Positions 25,692 through 35,000 of a stretch of 64,000 bases of DNA are shown one piece after another. The stretch's first letter is position 1. Each line of letters opens with the position of its first letter. Made by a program: the position numbers and the translations under genes. The notes beneath the pieces are model-generated. The model was not told where the DNA came from. It worked only from the letters and a program-made list of their open reading frames with translations, and ran no database searches. Origin of the DNA: Dyella acidisoli (GTDB lineage: Bacteria > Pseudomonadota > Gammaproteobacteria > Xanthomonadales > Rhodanobacteraceae); assembly GCF_030160295.1 (NCBI RefSeq), contig NZ_BSOB01000062.1, forward strand, positions 1 to 64,000, read 5' to 3'.

Positions 25692-25853
25692 TCAGACGCT
25701 CTGCTCAGCGTTGCACTCTTCGTGCTCACAACTGCATGGTTTACCTTCCGCGGGCAGTTTGTCGGCCTCAAGGCAGTAATCGCTGCAATACTGCCCTGCT
25801 TCTGGCACCTTGCACACGCAAGGTCCGTAGGCGCACTTGTGATCGATCTGCAT
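25692..25853 (-). CDS. Metallothionein-like cysteine-rich small protein
   Basis: 53 residues. The start is MQIDHKCAYGPCVCKV, followed by QYCSDYCLEADK, with KPCSCEHEECNAEQSV at the end. Eight cysteines (7, 12, 14, 23, 27, 40, 42, 47) and two histidines lie in the order of bacterial SmtA/BmtA metallothioneins: a CxxxxCxC knuckle, the central YCSxxC of the zinc-finger-like part, and a late CxCxHxxC. Such proteins sequester zinc, cadmium or copper in the cytoplasm. A stop codon precedes the ATG in frame and no other start exists. The ribosome site is poor. It is shorter than usual gene-calling limits and lies opposite an unrelated longer open frame, so it is easily missed. Confidence 0.72.
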   Translation of the reverse strand: MQIDHKCAYGPCVCKVPEAGQYCSDYCLEADKLPAEGKPCSCEHEECNAEQSV

Positions 25854-26032
25854 GCCGAGGGTGCCTCTAATCTACCGGAGCATCTAGCTACAGATGCACA
25901 ATGCAATGCGGGTAGTTTTTATGAAGTGAAGATGAGATCGCCGCAATGGAGACCGTGGTGCTGGCGCTTTGCGAAAAATTCGGCCCGATCCTGTTGCAGC
26001 GTCCACCCAGTCTTCGTTAAGACAAGGAGACG

Positions 26033-26161
26033 ATGGAATCATTTCTGTTGCAGCTTCCGCATGACAGCGAAAAGTTGGCCGATGTAGAACGGAATCACGA
26101 CCACAGCATTGCTAAAGCTGTGGTGAAAGCAGACCGCAAGCGCACCCCTGAACCCAGGTAA
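26033..26161 (+). CDS. Small hypothetical protein
   Basis: 42 residues, MESFLLQLPHDSEKLADVER and a Lys/Arg-rich end (KAVVKADRKRTPEPR). No domain is recognised. The AAGGAGA ribosome site five bases before the ATG is strong, which favours a real gene despite its length. Confidence 0.45.
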   Translation: MESFLLQLPHDSEKLADVERNHDHSIAKAVVKADRKRTPEPR

Positions 26162-26428
26162 TAATCCAGGACACGTAAAACATCCCGGTCACATTTGCTT
26201 GCCTTGTTCTTGACATATCCCGTTGCAAGTTAGCCTCGACAGTGTGCAGGCGCCCCATCGTGCCGTTCGCGCAATACCTTTCTTTGCTCGTGCACCAGGA
26301 TCGCTACGCCACGCGAAACGGCTGTTTCCCAAGTACACCGTGCCCATTTCGTGGGGCAATCATTCAACACAGTAATCGTGCAATTGAACAACGGCTAATG
26401 ATTTTTCCATCGACCCGGAGGTTCGCAC

Positions 26429-26632
26429 ATGACGACCACGCTAGATAAACCCTTGAGGCGCGAAATCGACGTGGAAGGACAGGCTTACACGGTAGTGCTC
26501 GATGCCCAAGGCCTCAAGATTACGCGTAAGGCTCACCGCAAAGGCATCGAGCTTAAATGGACCGATATGATCAATGGCGATGCGGGCGCTGCAGAGGCCA
26601 TGAATGAGTCGGTAGCAGGCGAAGACGGATAG
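26429..26632 (+). CDS. Small conserved-looking hypothetical protein
   Basis: 67 residues starting MTTTLDKPLRREIDVEGQAY, with a core TVVLDAQGLKITRKAHRKGI followed by ELKWTDMI. The alternating hydrophobic pattern suggests a small beta-sheet domain. GGAGG lies nine bases before the ATG, so expression is likely. No function assigned; no signal peptide. Confidence 0.65.
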   Translation: MTTTLDKPLRREIDVEGQAYTVVLDAQGLKITRKAHRKGIELKWTDMINGDAGAAEAMNESVAGEDG

Positions 26633-26674
26633 CGATGCGACACGCCAAGCGCCTAAATAAATCCTTTTCCTCTC

Positions 26675-26707
26675 AGTGGAGGATAGGGGGAGAGCCTATC
26701 CTCCACT
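26675..26707. terminator. Long perfect hairpin, possible terminator
   Basis: AGTGGAGGATAGG / CCTATCCTCCACT, 13-base perfect stem with a 7-base loop, 43 bases after the 67-residue gene. There is no immediate U-tract on plus, so its action as an intrinsic terminator is uncertain. Confidence 0.45.
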
Positions 26708-26915
26708 CGTGCGACTCCGATTTTTGCGAAACCGTTGCTGCAGGCATTTAGCCGAAGCAGACGCTCTGTTCAGTATGCGCAATCGGCACACCAACGGCGT
26801 GCACGTCACTCGATGCACCGCCTAGCGCCCATCTATCGACTCCGTCGCCAATCACGTTCGAATTATGCGCATTGTTCTACAGTGCCACCGACGAACGACC
26901 TTACGGAGGCACGTC

Positions 26916-27437
26916 ATGGTCGAGCTAGTCGTCGCATGTTTCGATACGCAATTCGAGGCCAATGCCGCCGCTGAAAGGCTATTGTCCCGAGGATTGCAGC
27001 GCGAACAGATCGTGCTGAGCTTCGACGAGAGCGTTGATCATTCCGCCTCCAGTTCCAGCGCACCGACCACCGTGGTTTCCAAGGCCAGCCATACCGGGCG
27101 CATGGACACCAGTACCGGACGCAAAAAAAGAAAAAGTCTGCCGTCGCTATTGTTTGCATCATCACGCACGCCACCGCTGCCCGATCCGTCCTTGATCGGC
27201 CACACCACGCTGATCGTCGAATTGCACGGCGAGATGTCGATGGATGACGCATGCACCTTGCTCGATATCGCAGGCGCAAGCTCTGTCCGTTCGCAGCAAC
27301 ATGCCAAGAAGCCCATCGAGGAAAATCCGGAGATGTGGCCTTCGGTCGGCCACGCATCTCGCGAAGATGTCCAACGCAGTATTGAAGCGGCCAAAGGTGG
27401 CGCAACGTTGAGAACGCGCACTCCCGGAAAAACGTGA
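26916..27437 (+). CDS. Hypothetical protein, stress-protein-17M-like N-terminus
   Basis: 173 residues beginning MVELVVACFDTQFEANAAAE, then RLLSRGLQREQIVLSFDE, the pattern of proteins related to general stress protein 17M/YflT, in which an alpha-beta half binds itself or a partner. The middle is Ser/Thr/Lys-rich and disordered. A second half-domain, GHTTLIVELHGEMSMDDACT, resembles the first and may be a duplicated fold. GGAGG precedes the ATG at 26916. Ends just before the convergent ABC transporter gene. Function unknown. Confidence 0.6.
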   Translation: MVELVVACFDTQFEANAAAERLLSRGLQREQIVLSFDESVDHSASSSSAPTTVVSKASHTGRMDTSTGRKKRKSLPSLLFASSRTPPLPDPSLIGHTTLIVELHGEMSMDDACTLLDIAGASSVRSQQHAKKPIEENPEMWPSVGHASREDVQRSIEAAKGGATLRTRTPGKT

Positions 27438-28922
27438 TTACTGCCGTGCTTCCAGGCGCATACCGCGCGGCGTCAACCAGCGCTCCACACCTTCGAACAA
27501 GCCTTGCACGACCAGCGCCATGCACGCGGCAGGAATGGCGCCTTCCAGAATCAAACCCGTATCGTCCAGACGGATGCCGGTCACGATAGGTTGCCCGTAG
27601 CCGCCCGCGCCAATCAGCGCGCCTAGAGTCGCCGTACCCACATTGATCACAGCAGCCGTCTTGATGCCCGCAAGAATGCTGCGCATCGCCATCGGCAATT
27701 CCACGCGGCGCAGCCGCACGCCGCGTGGCAGGCCCAAGGCTGCGGCGGACTCGCGCAGATCCGGCGGAATGCTGGTAAGGCCGGCATAAGTGTTGCGCAC
27801 GATCGGCAGCAGGCTATACAGAAACAGCGCTGCGATGGCCGGCCACGTGCCGATGCCGAAAAGGGGAATCATGAACACGAACATCGCCAGCGATGGGATG
27901 GTCTGCAGCACGCCGCTCAACGCCATGATGAGGTGACCCAGCCGCTTCGTACGCGCCGACCACACACCCAGCGGGATCGCGATCAGCACCGCCGCCATCA
28001 GTGAAATCAGCACCAGGCGCAGATGCTCCACCGTACGTAGCCACAGCCGCTTCCACATATTCGCGCCATCGCCATCCGGTTGTACGCCGAGGAAATCCGC
28101 CGCTGCAACGGTTTCCTTTTCACCGTGCAGTTTCACCATGGCATTCATTTGACGCATCGCATCCGCACTGATACGCCCGGCGAGGCTCTTCAGCACGTTG
28201 ACGAAAGCCGGCGAACTGCCTTCCAAATCAAGTCGGTACACATAGACCGCGTCGTAGTGCGGAAAGTAGTGCCGGTCATCATCAAGCGTACGCAGATGGT
28301 AGTAAGGGATCTCTGCATCCGTACTGTAGAGATCGATCGCATCCACGGCGCCGCTGGCCAGCGCGCGATACGAGAGCACGTGATCCAGCCCGCGAACCTG
28401 CGTTTGCGGCAAGCCATAGCGCTGCCGCAAGCCTGGCCAGCCATCACTGCGAGCCATGAACTCGTTGGAAAAGCCCAAGCGCAATTCGGGATGCGCCGCC
28501 AGATCCGAAAGGCTGCGAATGCCCAACTGTTTGGCGCGATCTTCGCGCATGCCGACGGCGTAGGTGTCATCGAAGCCCAACGAATCGGTGATGCCGACGC
28601 CGAGCGGCTTTAGCGCAGCGCGCAGGATAGGAATATCCGCATCGGGCGGCACGTTCTTCAGCAGCTCATGTGTGAGTGTGCCGGTGTATTCGGGATACGC
28701 ATCGATGTCGCCATGCTGAAGCGCACTCCACAAGATGGCAGTACCACCTAACTCGCGCTGATGCACCACCGACACACCCTGCTGCCGCGCCGCCAAGCGC
28801 GCCATTTCACCAAGGAGCACCGATTCGGTGAACTGCTTGGAGCCGATGCGCACTGGCGACGCATGCAGCCACGCTGGCATCAGCAGCAACATCATCGTGA
28901 TAGCTAGCCAAGCGCGCTTCAT
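27438..28922 (-). CDS. Osmoprotectant-type ABC importer, fused binding protein and permease
   Basis: 494 residues. A signal peptide (MKRAWLAITMMLLLMPAWLH) leads into an OpuAC-type glycine-betaine/choline-binding domain (IGSKQFTESVLLGEMARLAA, residues 25-290). A membrane permease domain with about six helices follows (LVLISLMAAVLIAIPLGVWS onward), with the coupling-loop region GLPRGVRLRRVELPMAMRSI. Here the order is binding protein first, permease second. The ATG at 28922 overlaps the stop of the ATPase gene (ATGA), so the two are translationally coupled. Substrate is probably a quaternary amine, by family only. Confidence 0.9.
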   Translation of the reverse strand: MKRAWLAITMMLLLMPAWLHASPVRIGSKQFTESVLLGEMARLAARQQGVSVVHQRELGGTAILWSALQHGDIDAYPEYTGTLTHELLKNVPPDADIPILRAALKPLGVGITDSLGFDDTYAVGMREDRAKQLGIRSLSDLAAHPELRLGFSNEFMARSDGWPGLRQRYGLPQTQVRGLDHVLSYRALASGAVDAIDLYSTDAEIPYYHLRTLDDDRHYFPHYDAVYVYRLDLEGSSPAFVNVLKSLAGRISADAMRQMNAMVKLHGEKETVAAADFLGVQPDGDGANMWKRLWLRTVEHLRLVLISLMAAVLIAIPLGVWSARTKRLGHLIMALSGVLQTIPSLAMFVFMIPLFGIGTWPAIAALFLYSLLPIVRNTYAGLTSIPPDLRESAAALGLPRGVRLRRVELPMAMRSILAGIKTAAVINVGTATLGALIGAGGYGQPIVTGIRLDDTGLILEGAIPAACMALVVQGLFEGVERWLTPRGMRLEARQ

Positions 28923-29689
28923 GATGCAGCTCCACGCAGGGTGCGCTGCGCTTGCACGAAACGTGTCACGAAGGAATCGGCAGGCCGCTGGCACAAATCA
29001 TCCAGACGGCCATCTTGCACGACCTTGCCATGGCGCATTAATACCAGCCGATCGGCAAACCAGGCCGCTTCGGCCATATCGTGCGTAACCACAATGACCG
29101 TCTTGCCGAGCTGGTCGAAGATCGCTTTCAGCTCGTCCTGCAATTCGTGACGCACGATGGGGTCGAGTGCGCCCAACGGTTCGTCCAATAGCAAGGCGTC
29201 GGGGTTGAGCATCAATCCGCGCATCAATGCAACGCGTTGGCGTTGGCCGCCCGACAATTCCGCCGGATAACGCTCCAATGCACCTGGCGGCAGATGCGTG
29301 AGCCCGGAAAGTTCCTCGGCGCGCTGGCGAATGCGGTCGCGACTCCAACCGAGGTGATGCGGCAACAGCGCGAGATTGCCCAGTGCGGTGAGATGCGGAA
29401 ACAGGCCGCCTTCCTGGATCACGTAGCCGACGCGCCGGCGCAGCGCCAAGACGTGTGTGGGTCCCAGTACCGATCCATCCACCCATATTTCGCCGCTGTC
29501 CGGCCATTCCAGCCCCAGCAATACGCGCAGCAAAGTGGACTTTCCGGAACCGCTGCTGCCAATCAAGGCGGTGTTGCTGCCGGCTGGAAAGCGCAGCGTG
29601 ACATCGTCCAACGCAGGGATAACGCCGTAGCGTTTGCTGACGCCGCGGAGCTCGAACGCTTCGGTGGAGGCGTTGCTGGTGAATGGCAT
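28919..29689 (-). CDS. Osmoprotectant-type ABC importer ATPase
   Basis: 256 residues from the ATG at 29689 (MPFTSNASTEAFELRGVSKR). Walker A is GSSGSGKST, the signature is ELSGGQRQRVALMRG, and Walker B is ALLLDEPLGALDP followed by the switch His in VIVVTHDMAEA. It energises the fused permease encoded by the next gene, overlapping it by four bases. No CBS domains follow, so the ionic-strength sensor of OpuA-type ATPases is absent. The first 20 codons of the longer open frame begin with TTG and lack a ribosome site, so they were excluded. Confidence 0.9.
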   Translation of the reverse strand: MPFTSNASTEAFELRGVSKRYGVIPALDDVTLRFPAGSNTALIGSSGSGKSTLLRVLLGLEWPDSGEIWVDGSVLGPTHVLALRRRVGYVIQEGGLFPHLTALGNLALLPHHLGWSRDRIRQRAEELSGLTHLPPGALERYPAELSGGQRQRVALMRGLMLNPDALLLDEPLGALDPIVRHELQDELKAIFDQLGKTVIVVTHDMAEAAWFADRLVLMRHGKVVQDGRLDDLCQRPADSFVTRFVQAQRTLRGAAS

Positions 29690-29991
29690 GCAGGCAACGT
29701 ATGACGGAGGAGGGAGCTTGAATCTACCAGCCCGAAGGACTTTCCCCAAAAAACACGACTAGCATCGCTAGAAATGCAGGCAAGATGGCAGGCATAACCC
29801 GTATGAAAGAAGCTCCGAAGGACGCCAGCGCACCGGATTTCAAGTATCGTGGTATCTGGCCCAGATGCCATTGTGGATACACCAGCTATGGCATCGACCT
29901 GATTCACCGATGTCAGCCTCCATAGCTTTCATCAGGTACGTAGGCACTGCAAATTTCTTCCAGCACCTGGTGCGAACGCAGTGAGCATAGT

Positions 29992-31164
29992 GTGACCACC
30001 GAAAGACGCAATGCAGATATTGAATGCCTGCGCGCTATGGCAGTCCTGGGTGTCGCATTCCTTCACCTGCAAGGCAATCTGTTCCATCCGGAACTGTCCT
30101 GGCTTCATCGGTTCCTGCAGCATTCCAGCTATTGGTCCGGGGTCGACCTGTTCTTTGCGATTTCCGGCTTCGTGATTGGGCGCAGCCTTTTGCCACCGAT
30201 GCTAGAACACCAACATCACCTGAGAAATCAATTAAGAACCATCTGGGCTTTTTGGATTCGTCGCGTATGGCGATTGCTTCCGTCTGCCTGGCTATGGCTG
30301 ATGCTCATTCTCGTAGCAAGTATTTTCTTCAATGAAAGTGGTGTCTTTGGCACTCCACATGCGAATGCGATGGCCGCTTTGGCCGGTATGTTGAATATTG
30401 CCAACGCGCGCGGTTTCGGTGGCGCCTTCTTCCAGTATGAAAATGGTGCCAGCTTTGTATATTGGAGCCTGTCACTGGAAGAACAATTCTATTTTCTGTT
30501 ACCCATACTCGCGCTATGCCTGCGCAAAAGAATTGGCGCGTTGATGATCGTGCTCTTCCTGATTCAGCTTTTTCTTGTTCGCACTCCGCTTTTGATGTCG
30601 TTCCGAAACGGCGCCATCGCCCTGGGCGTATTGCTCTCCATCGCGGAATCCGGCATTGCCTATCGCGTTGCCAACCCCAGTTGGCTTCTGCACTTGGGAG
30701 GGATGCGTTGGATAGTCCCGCTAATGCTGTTCGGACTGCTTTCGGTGTTGGCCTCCCCGGATTTGCAAAACTGGAGGTGGCGAATCAGTGCCATAGCGGT
30801 AGTGTCAGCCACGTTGGTATGGCTAGCCTCCTATGACAGTGACTATTTGTTTCCCACGGGCCGCTTCAAGCAAGCACTCGTTTGGGTCGGCGTCCGATCC
30901 TACGCCATCTATCTGATACATATCCCTGCGTATTACTTCATACGCGAAGCCGCATTCCGCCTTGGTATCCAGATAGCCAATGCGGACTTCGCGCATACGG
31001 CGCTGCTGTTCATGGCAGCCGTCGCTGTGATGACGGCGCTAGCCGATCTCAACTATCGCGTTATTGAGCGCCCGTTGCGTCGCTACGGCAGATCTCTCGC
31101 AAACAGATGCCTGAATCGGAATACGCCACCTATCGTGTTGCCGACACCTTTGCACCCTTCTTGA
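29992..31164 (+). CDS. Membrane acyltransferase (acyltransferase 3 / OafA family)
   Basis: 390-residue multi-span protein that probably transfers an acyl group to a surface glycan or lipid. It starts at GTG 29992 with TTERRNADIECLRAMAVLGV and the conserved His in VAFLHLQGN. The family landmarks GVDLFFAISGFVIGRSL and YWSLSLEEQFYFLLPI follow, with about ten membrane helices. No ribosome site is obvious. The gene is visibly less GC-rich than its neighbours and is unrelated to them, which suggests acquisition by transfer. No O-antigen genes are near, so the acceptor is unknown. Confidence 0.88.
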   Translation: MTTERRNADIECLRAMAVLGVAFLHLQGNLFHPELSWLHRFLQHSSYWSGVDLFFAISGFVIGRSLLPPMLEHQHHLRNQLRTIWAFWIRRVWRLLPSAWLWLMLILVASIFFNESGVFGTPHANAMAALAGMLNIANARGFGGAFFQYENGASFVYWSLSLEEQFYFLLPILALCLRKRIGALMIVLFLIQLFLVRTPLLMSFRNGAIALGVLLSIAESGIAYRVANPSWLLHLGGMRWIVPLMLFGLLSVLASPDLQNWRWRISAIAVVSATLVWLASYDSDYLFPTGRFKQALVWVGVRSYAIYLIHIPAYYFIREAAFRLGIQIANADFAHTALLFMAAVAVMTALADLNYRVIERPLRRYGRSLANRCLNRNTPPIVLPTPLHPS

Positions 31165-31340
31165 TCAGACAACGGAAAATCCGTACTGATCTTTATCCAG
31201 AACACGCTGGCTTCGCGCCATGTGGGCGCCAGCGGCCAGGGCTGTAACGATCCCGGCTCGACCTCTCCGAGGGAGGAGAGGTCGCAAAAAAACGGTGTGT
31301 GAAAGATTGATGTTGCATAGCAGCATGTATCCTTACCCCC

Positions 31341-33500
31341 ATGCTCTCCCACGCCACACTTCTCCACTACTGGCGCCGCCTGCGCGGCTCGGATCGTTTC
31401 GCCGAATGCCAGCGGGTGCTGCTCGCGCTCGGCGGCGTGATTCTCTATTGCCTTTGGCGCAATCATGCCGCCGCGATGATCCCGGCCATGCTTGGCGTGA
31501 TCGCCTGTGCGCTGACCGAAACGGAAGACCATTGGCGCAGCCGCCTCACCACCCTGCTGATCACGCTGTTCTGCTTCGCGAGCGTGGCTTTTGCCGTGGA
31601 GCGTCTACTGCCCCTTACCCTGCCATTCACCCTGACCCTGGGCGTGATGACTTTCGTGCTGGTGATGCTCGGCTCGATCAGCGCGCGCTACGCAACCATC
31701 GCGGGCGGCACGCTGATTTTGGCCGTCTATACGATGATCGGCACCGATCAGCCGCATCCATCTGGATCGTTCTTCATCGAGCCCTTGCAATTGCTGGCCG
31801 GCGCCGCTTGGTACGGTGCCCTTTCGCTGCTGTGGAGCGTGCTTTCGCCGCAATTGGCCGTACGCCACGCACTGGCTCGCGTGTTCGATGCGCTCGGCGA
31901 CTACCTGGAAACCAAGTCCGCGCTATTCACGCCGGTCCACGGCATCGATCGCGATGCGCTGCTTCTCACGTTGGCCATGCAGAACGAGCAAGTGGTGGAA
32001 GCCCTCAACGACACGCGCATCGTGTTGATCGACCGCATCGGCATGCGTCGCCCACGCGGCGCCACGGCTGCGCGACTGCAGCTCTACTTCAAAGCGCAGG
32101 ATATCCACGAACGCGTCAGTTCTTCACATTATCCGTACGCTGAGCTGGCCGAAGCGTTCTATCACAGTGATGTGCTGTTCCGCTGTGAACACATCCTGCG
32201 TCTGCAAGCACGCCAGTGCCGTAAACAGGCCCATGCGTTGCGCCTGCGCACCTCGCTCGCGGCGACCACCGACATGAGCGCCGCACACAATGATCTGCGC
32301 AACGCCATCTACGCGCTGCGCAGCACGCCGTCGAGTCCCTCCGAACAACTGCTGCGATCGCTCGATGCCCTGCTGCGCAATATCGCGGCCATCCAGTCCC
32401 TGCTGGAGAACGACCACACGCCGATGACACTCGATGGCGAAGACGTCGCACTGCAAAATCCCGGCCCGCAATCGTTGTCCGAAGCCTGGGACCGCATCAC
32501 CATCCAGCTCAGCTCGCGCTCCTCGCGCTTCCGCCATGCAATCCGTCTTTCCATTGCGCTGATGGCCGGGTTCGGCGTGCTGCGCGTCGTGCATCCCCAG
32601 CATGGTTATTGGATCTTGCTGACCACGCTGCTGATCTGCCAGCCAAGCTACGGCGCCACGCTTTCCCGCCTGCTGCAACGCGTATCCGGCACGGTGATCG
32701 GCGTGGTGATCGGCTGGGCCACGCTGCGATTGCTGCCGGCTGCACCGTGGCAGCTGTTGCTGATCGTGCTGTCTGGCGTGGCGTTCTTCGCGGCGCGGCT
32801 GCGGCGATACACCATCGCCACCGCGTCCATCACTCTGTTCGTGGTGCTGTGCTTCAACCAGGCCGGCAATGGCTATGAAGTAATGTGGCCGCGCCTGCTC
32901 GATACCCTGATCGGTGCTGCCATCGCCGCGTTGTCGATCTACCTGGTGCTGCCCGACTGGCAAGGGCGTCAACTCGATCAGGTGCTGTCCAACACCCTGC
33001 GCAACGACGCGCGCTACTTGCAGCAGATCATTGCGCAATATGTACACGGCAAGCGCGACGACCTCCCCTACCGCATCGCTCGCCGCGAAGCCCACAACGC
33101 CGACGCTGCCCTAAGCGGCATGCTCGCCAACATGCTGCGCGAACCCGGCCGACAGCAACGCGGCAACGAAGACCTGCTGCGCTTCCTCACCCTCGCGCAC
33201 ACCATGCTGGGACATATTTCCGCGCTTGGCGCGCATCGCCAGGCCATCGACAGCACCCCGGCCCGCGACACCGTCACGCTTGCCGGCAACCTGATCGTGA
33301 CCAAGCTGGAACACCTGGCCGACGCCCTGCTCGCCAATATGCCTGCAACAGTGCCGGACAGCGAGGCAGAACAAAGCACGATGCCACATGCGGATGGTGT
33401 GCAGGATGAAACAGCGCGGCTAGTGTTGGGGCAGCTTGCGTTGATCTTGACCTTGCGGGATCGCCTGGCGAGTGTGATGAAGGATATGCGCAGTGAATGA
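31341..33500 (+). CDS. FUSC/YccS-like inner-membrane protein
   Basis: 719 residues with two membrane blocks of several helices: residues 20-150 (VLLALGGVILYCLWRN onward) and about 395-535 (LSIALMAGFGVLRVVHPQHG, TLLICQPSYGATLSRLLQRV). Each is followed by a soluble helical domain. This duplicated layout is that of the YccS/YhfK branch of the FUSC family, related to aromatic-acid exporter AaeB. The TLLICQPSYGAT and GTVIGVVIG motifs are typical. Transport function is inferred, substrate unknown. No AaeA-like adaptor is adjacent. It converges with the NodT gene. Confidence 0.88.
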   Translation: MLSHATLLHYWRRLRGSDRFAECQRVLLALGGVILYCLWRNHAAAMIPAMLGVIACALTETEDHWRSRLTTLLITLFCFASVAFAVERLLPLTLPFTLTLGVMTFVLVMLGSISARYATIAGGTLILAVYTMIGTDQPHPSGSFFIEPLQLLAGAAWYGALSLLWSVLSPQLAVRHALARVFDALGDYLETKSALFTPVHGIDRDALLLTLAMQNEQVVEALNDTRIVLIDRIGMRRPRGATAARLQLYFKAQDIHERVSSSHYPYAELAEAFYHSDVLFRCEHILRLQARQCRKQAHALRLRTSLAATTDMSAAHNDLRNAIYALRSTPSSPSEQLLRSLDALLRNIAAIQSLLENDHTPMTLDGEDVALQNPGPQSLSEAWDRITIQLSSRSSRFRHAIRLSIALMAGFGVLRVVHPQHGYWILLTTLLICQPSYGATLSRLLQRVSGTVIGVVIGWATLRLLPAAPWQLLLIVLSGVAFFAARLRRYTIATASITLFVVLCFNQAGNGYEVMWPRLLDTLIGAAIAALSIYLVLPDWQGRQLDQVLSNTLRNDARYLQQIIAQYVHGKRDDLPYRIARREAHNADAALSGMLANMLREPGRQQRGNEDLLRFLTLAHTMLGHISALGAHRQAIDSTPARDTVTLAGNLIVTKLEHLADALLANMPATVPDSEAEQSTMPHADGVQDETARLVLGQLALILTLRDRLASVMKDMRSE

Positions 33501-33540
33501 GTACTGGAAATGCCGAGCTAAGGCTTGACGTTCCCAGGTT

Positions 33541-34989
33541 TCACCGCATCCAACCAAGCCCAAGACTCTTCTGCAACGACACGAAATCCTTCAACAGATC
33601 AGCCTGCCCCGCGACAAGATTCTGCTGTGCGGAGAACTGCGCTCGCTGCGTATCCAACAGATCGATCAACGAAGACGCACCGGCTTCGTAACGCTGATGC
33701 ATCAAGTTCGCGGAGCGATCCGCCGATACTTCGATCTGTTGCAGACGCTGCACGCTGTCGCGCTGATGGCCGTAGCGGGACAGCGCATTGTTGGCATCCT
33801 GTAACGCGCCGAGCACGGTTTGCGTATAGCGGGCGATGGCTTCGTCACGACTCGCTTCAGCCTGGCGAATGCTGCCGCGCGTGCGCCCGAAATCCAACAC
33901 ATCCCATTGCAGGTAGGGCACCCCCAGCCAGGTGAATGCGCTTTTCCGCGCCAGATGCCCGGGATCGCCGGCGTTGGAACCGATAAAGCCCAGCATCGTC
34001 ACCTTGGGAAACAGGTCGGCTGTGTGTTCGCCGATCTGCGCGTTGCTGGCGGCAAGCCTGCGCTCGGCAGCGCGGATGTCCGGTCGTTGCTGCAGCATCG
34101 TGGCCGGATCGTCGATCGGCACTGACGCCGGCAACGCAGGCAACGGTGCGGGCGTCGACAATTCGCTATCCAGCGCGCCAGGCGCCTGGCCGGTAAGCAT
34201 CGCGAGCTGATCCAACGATTCGGTGATCTGCTCGTCCAGCGGAATCAGCGTCGCGCGGGTGTTTTCCACCTGCGTGGTCTGTCGCTCGACATCTGCATCG
34301 GTGCCGACGCCACGCGCGCGACGCTGTTGTATCAATGCGAGTGTCTGCTGCTGCAGGTCGGCGGACTTATTGGCCAACGCCAAACGCCGCTGCTGATCGC
34401 GCAGACCGATATAGGCCTGCGCTACCTCGGCGGCAAGCGTCACCTGCGTATCCGCGAGATCGGCATCCACCGCTTCGGCCTGGGCCGATGCCGTTTCGAT
34501 GGCGCGGCGCGTGCCGCCGAACAGATCGATTTCCCAGGACGCATCGAAGCCCGCCGAATACAGTTGCAGCGGACCGCCCCCGCTCGACGTATTGGACGAT
34601 TGCGATGACCGCAAGATGGACACATTCGGCTCACGCATGCGCAACGCCGCCGCATCCGCCGAAGCCGTCGGAAGTTCCTTGGCGCGCTGCTGCAGCAACT
34701 GCGCGCGTGATTCGAGCAGGCGCGCCTGTGCGGCATGCAGATCCGAGTTGTGCGCTAGCGCCGCGTCGATCAAGGCATCCAGCTTGGGATCGCCCAGCGT
34801 CGTCCACCACTGGCTGGGGGCATGCGTCGTGGTGATACCAGTCACTGGCGTACGCACGAAAGCATTCGCATGGGTCACGTGCGGCGCACCGTGGTAATCG
34901 GGGCCGACGGTGCAGCCAGACAACGCTGTGAGCGTGGTGATCAGCACCGCAAGCAAAACACGCGGCGAGCTTATGCCGGTTGTAGACAT
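33541..34989 (-). CDS. Outer-membrane efflux lipoprotein (NodT/OprM family)
   Basis: 482 residues, starting at 34989 after TGAGG. The lipoprotein signal ends LTALSGC, Cys26, followed by TVGPDYHGAP as in NodT-family channels. Two homologous halves contain long amphipathic helices and the beta strands of the shared trimeric barrel; FDASWEIDLFGGTRRAIETA and LQWDVLDFGRTRGSIRQAEA are the paired repeats. It forms the outer-membrane duct for the EmrA/EmrB pair encoded 11 bases upstream in the same operon. It might also serve the orphan RND pump at 7.5-12 kb. Confidence 0.93.
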   Translation of the reverse strand: MSTTGISSPRVLLAVLITTLTALSGCTVGPDYHGAPHVTHANAFVRTPVTGITTTHAPSQWWTTLGDPKLDALIDAALAHNSDLHAAQARLLESRAQLLQQRAKELPTASADAAALRMREPNVSILRSSQSSNTSSGGGPLQLYSAGFDASWEIDLFGGTRRAIETASAQAEAVDADLADTQVTLAAEVAQAYIGLRDQQRRLALANKSADLQQQTLALIQQRRARGVGTDADVERQTTQVENTRATLIPLDEQITESLDQLAMLTGQAPGALDSELSTPAPLPALPASVPIDDPATMLQQRPDIRAAERRLAASNAQIGEHTADLFPKVTMLGFIGSNAGDPGHLARKSAFTWLGVPYLQWDVLDFGRTRGSIRQAEASRDEAIARYTQTVLGALQDANNALSRYGHQRDSVQRLQQIEVSADRSANLMHQRYEAGASSLIDLLDTQRAQFSAQQNLVAGQADLLKDFVSLQKSLGLGWMR

Positions 34990-35000
34990 GTCAAACATCC

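Noticed and set aside
25722-26087. 121-codon plus-strand frame over the metallothionein-like gene
   Set aside because: No ribosome site or domain; the minus-strand 53-codon frame has an ordered cysteine pattern.
29803-29925. 40-codon frame with three cysteines before the acyltransferase gene
   Set aside because: No ribosome site and no pattern beyond a CHC pair; too weak to call.
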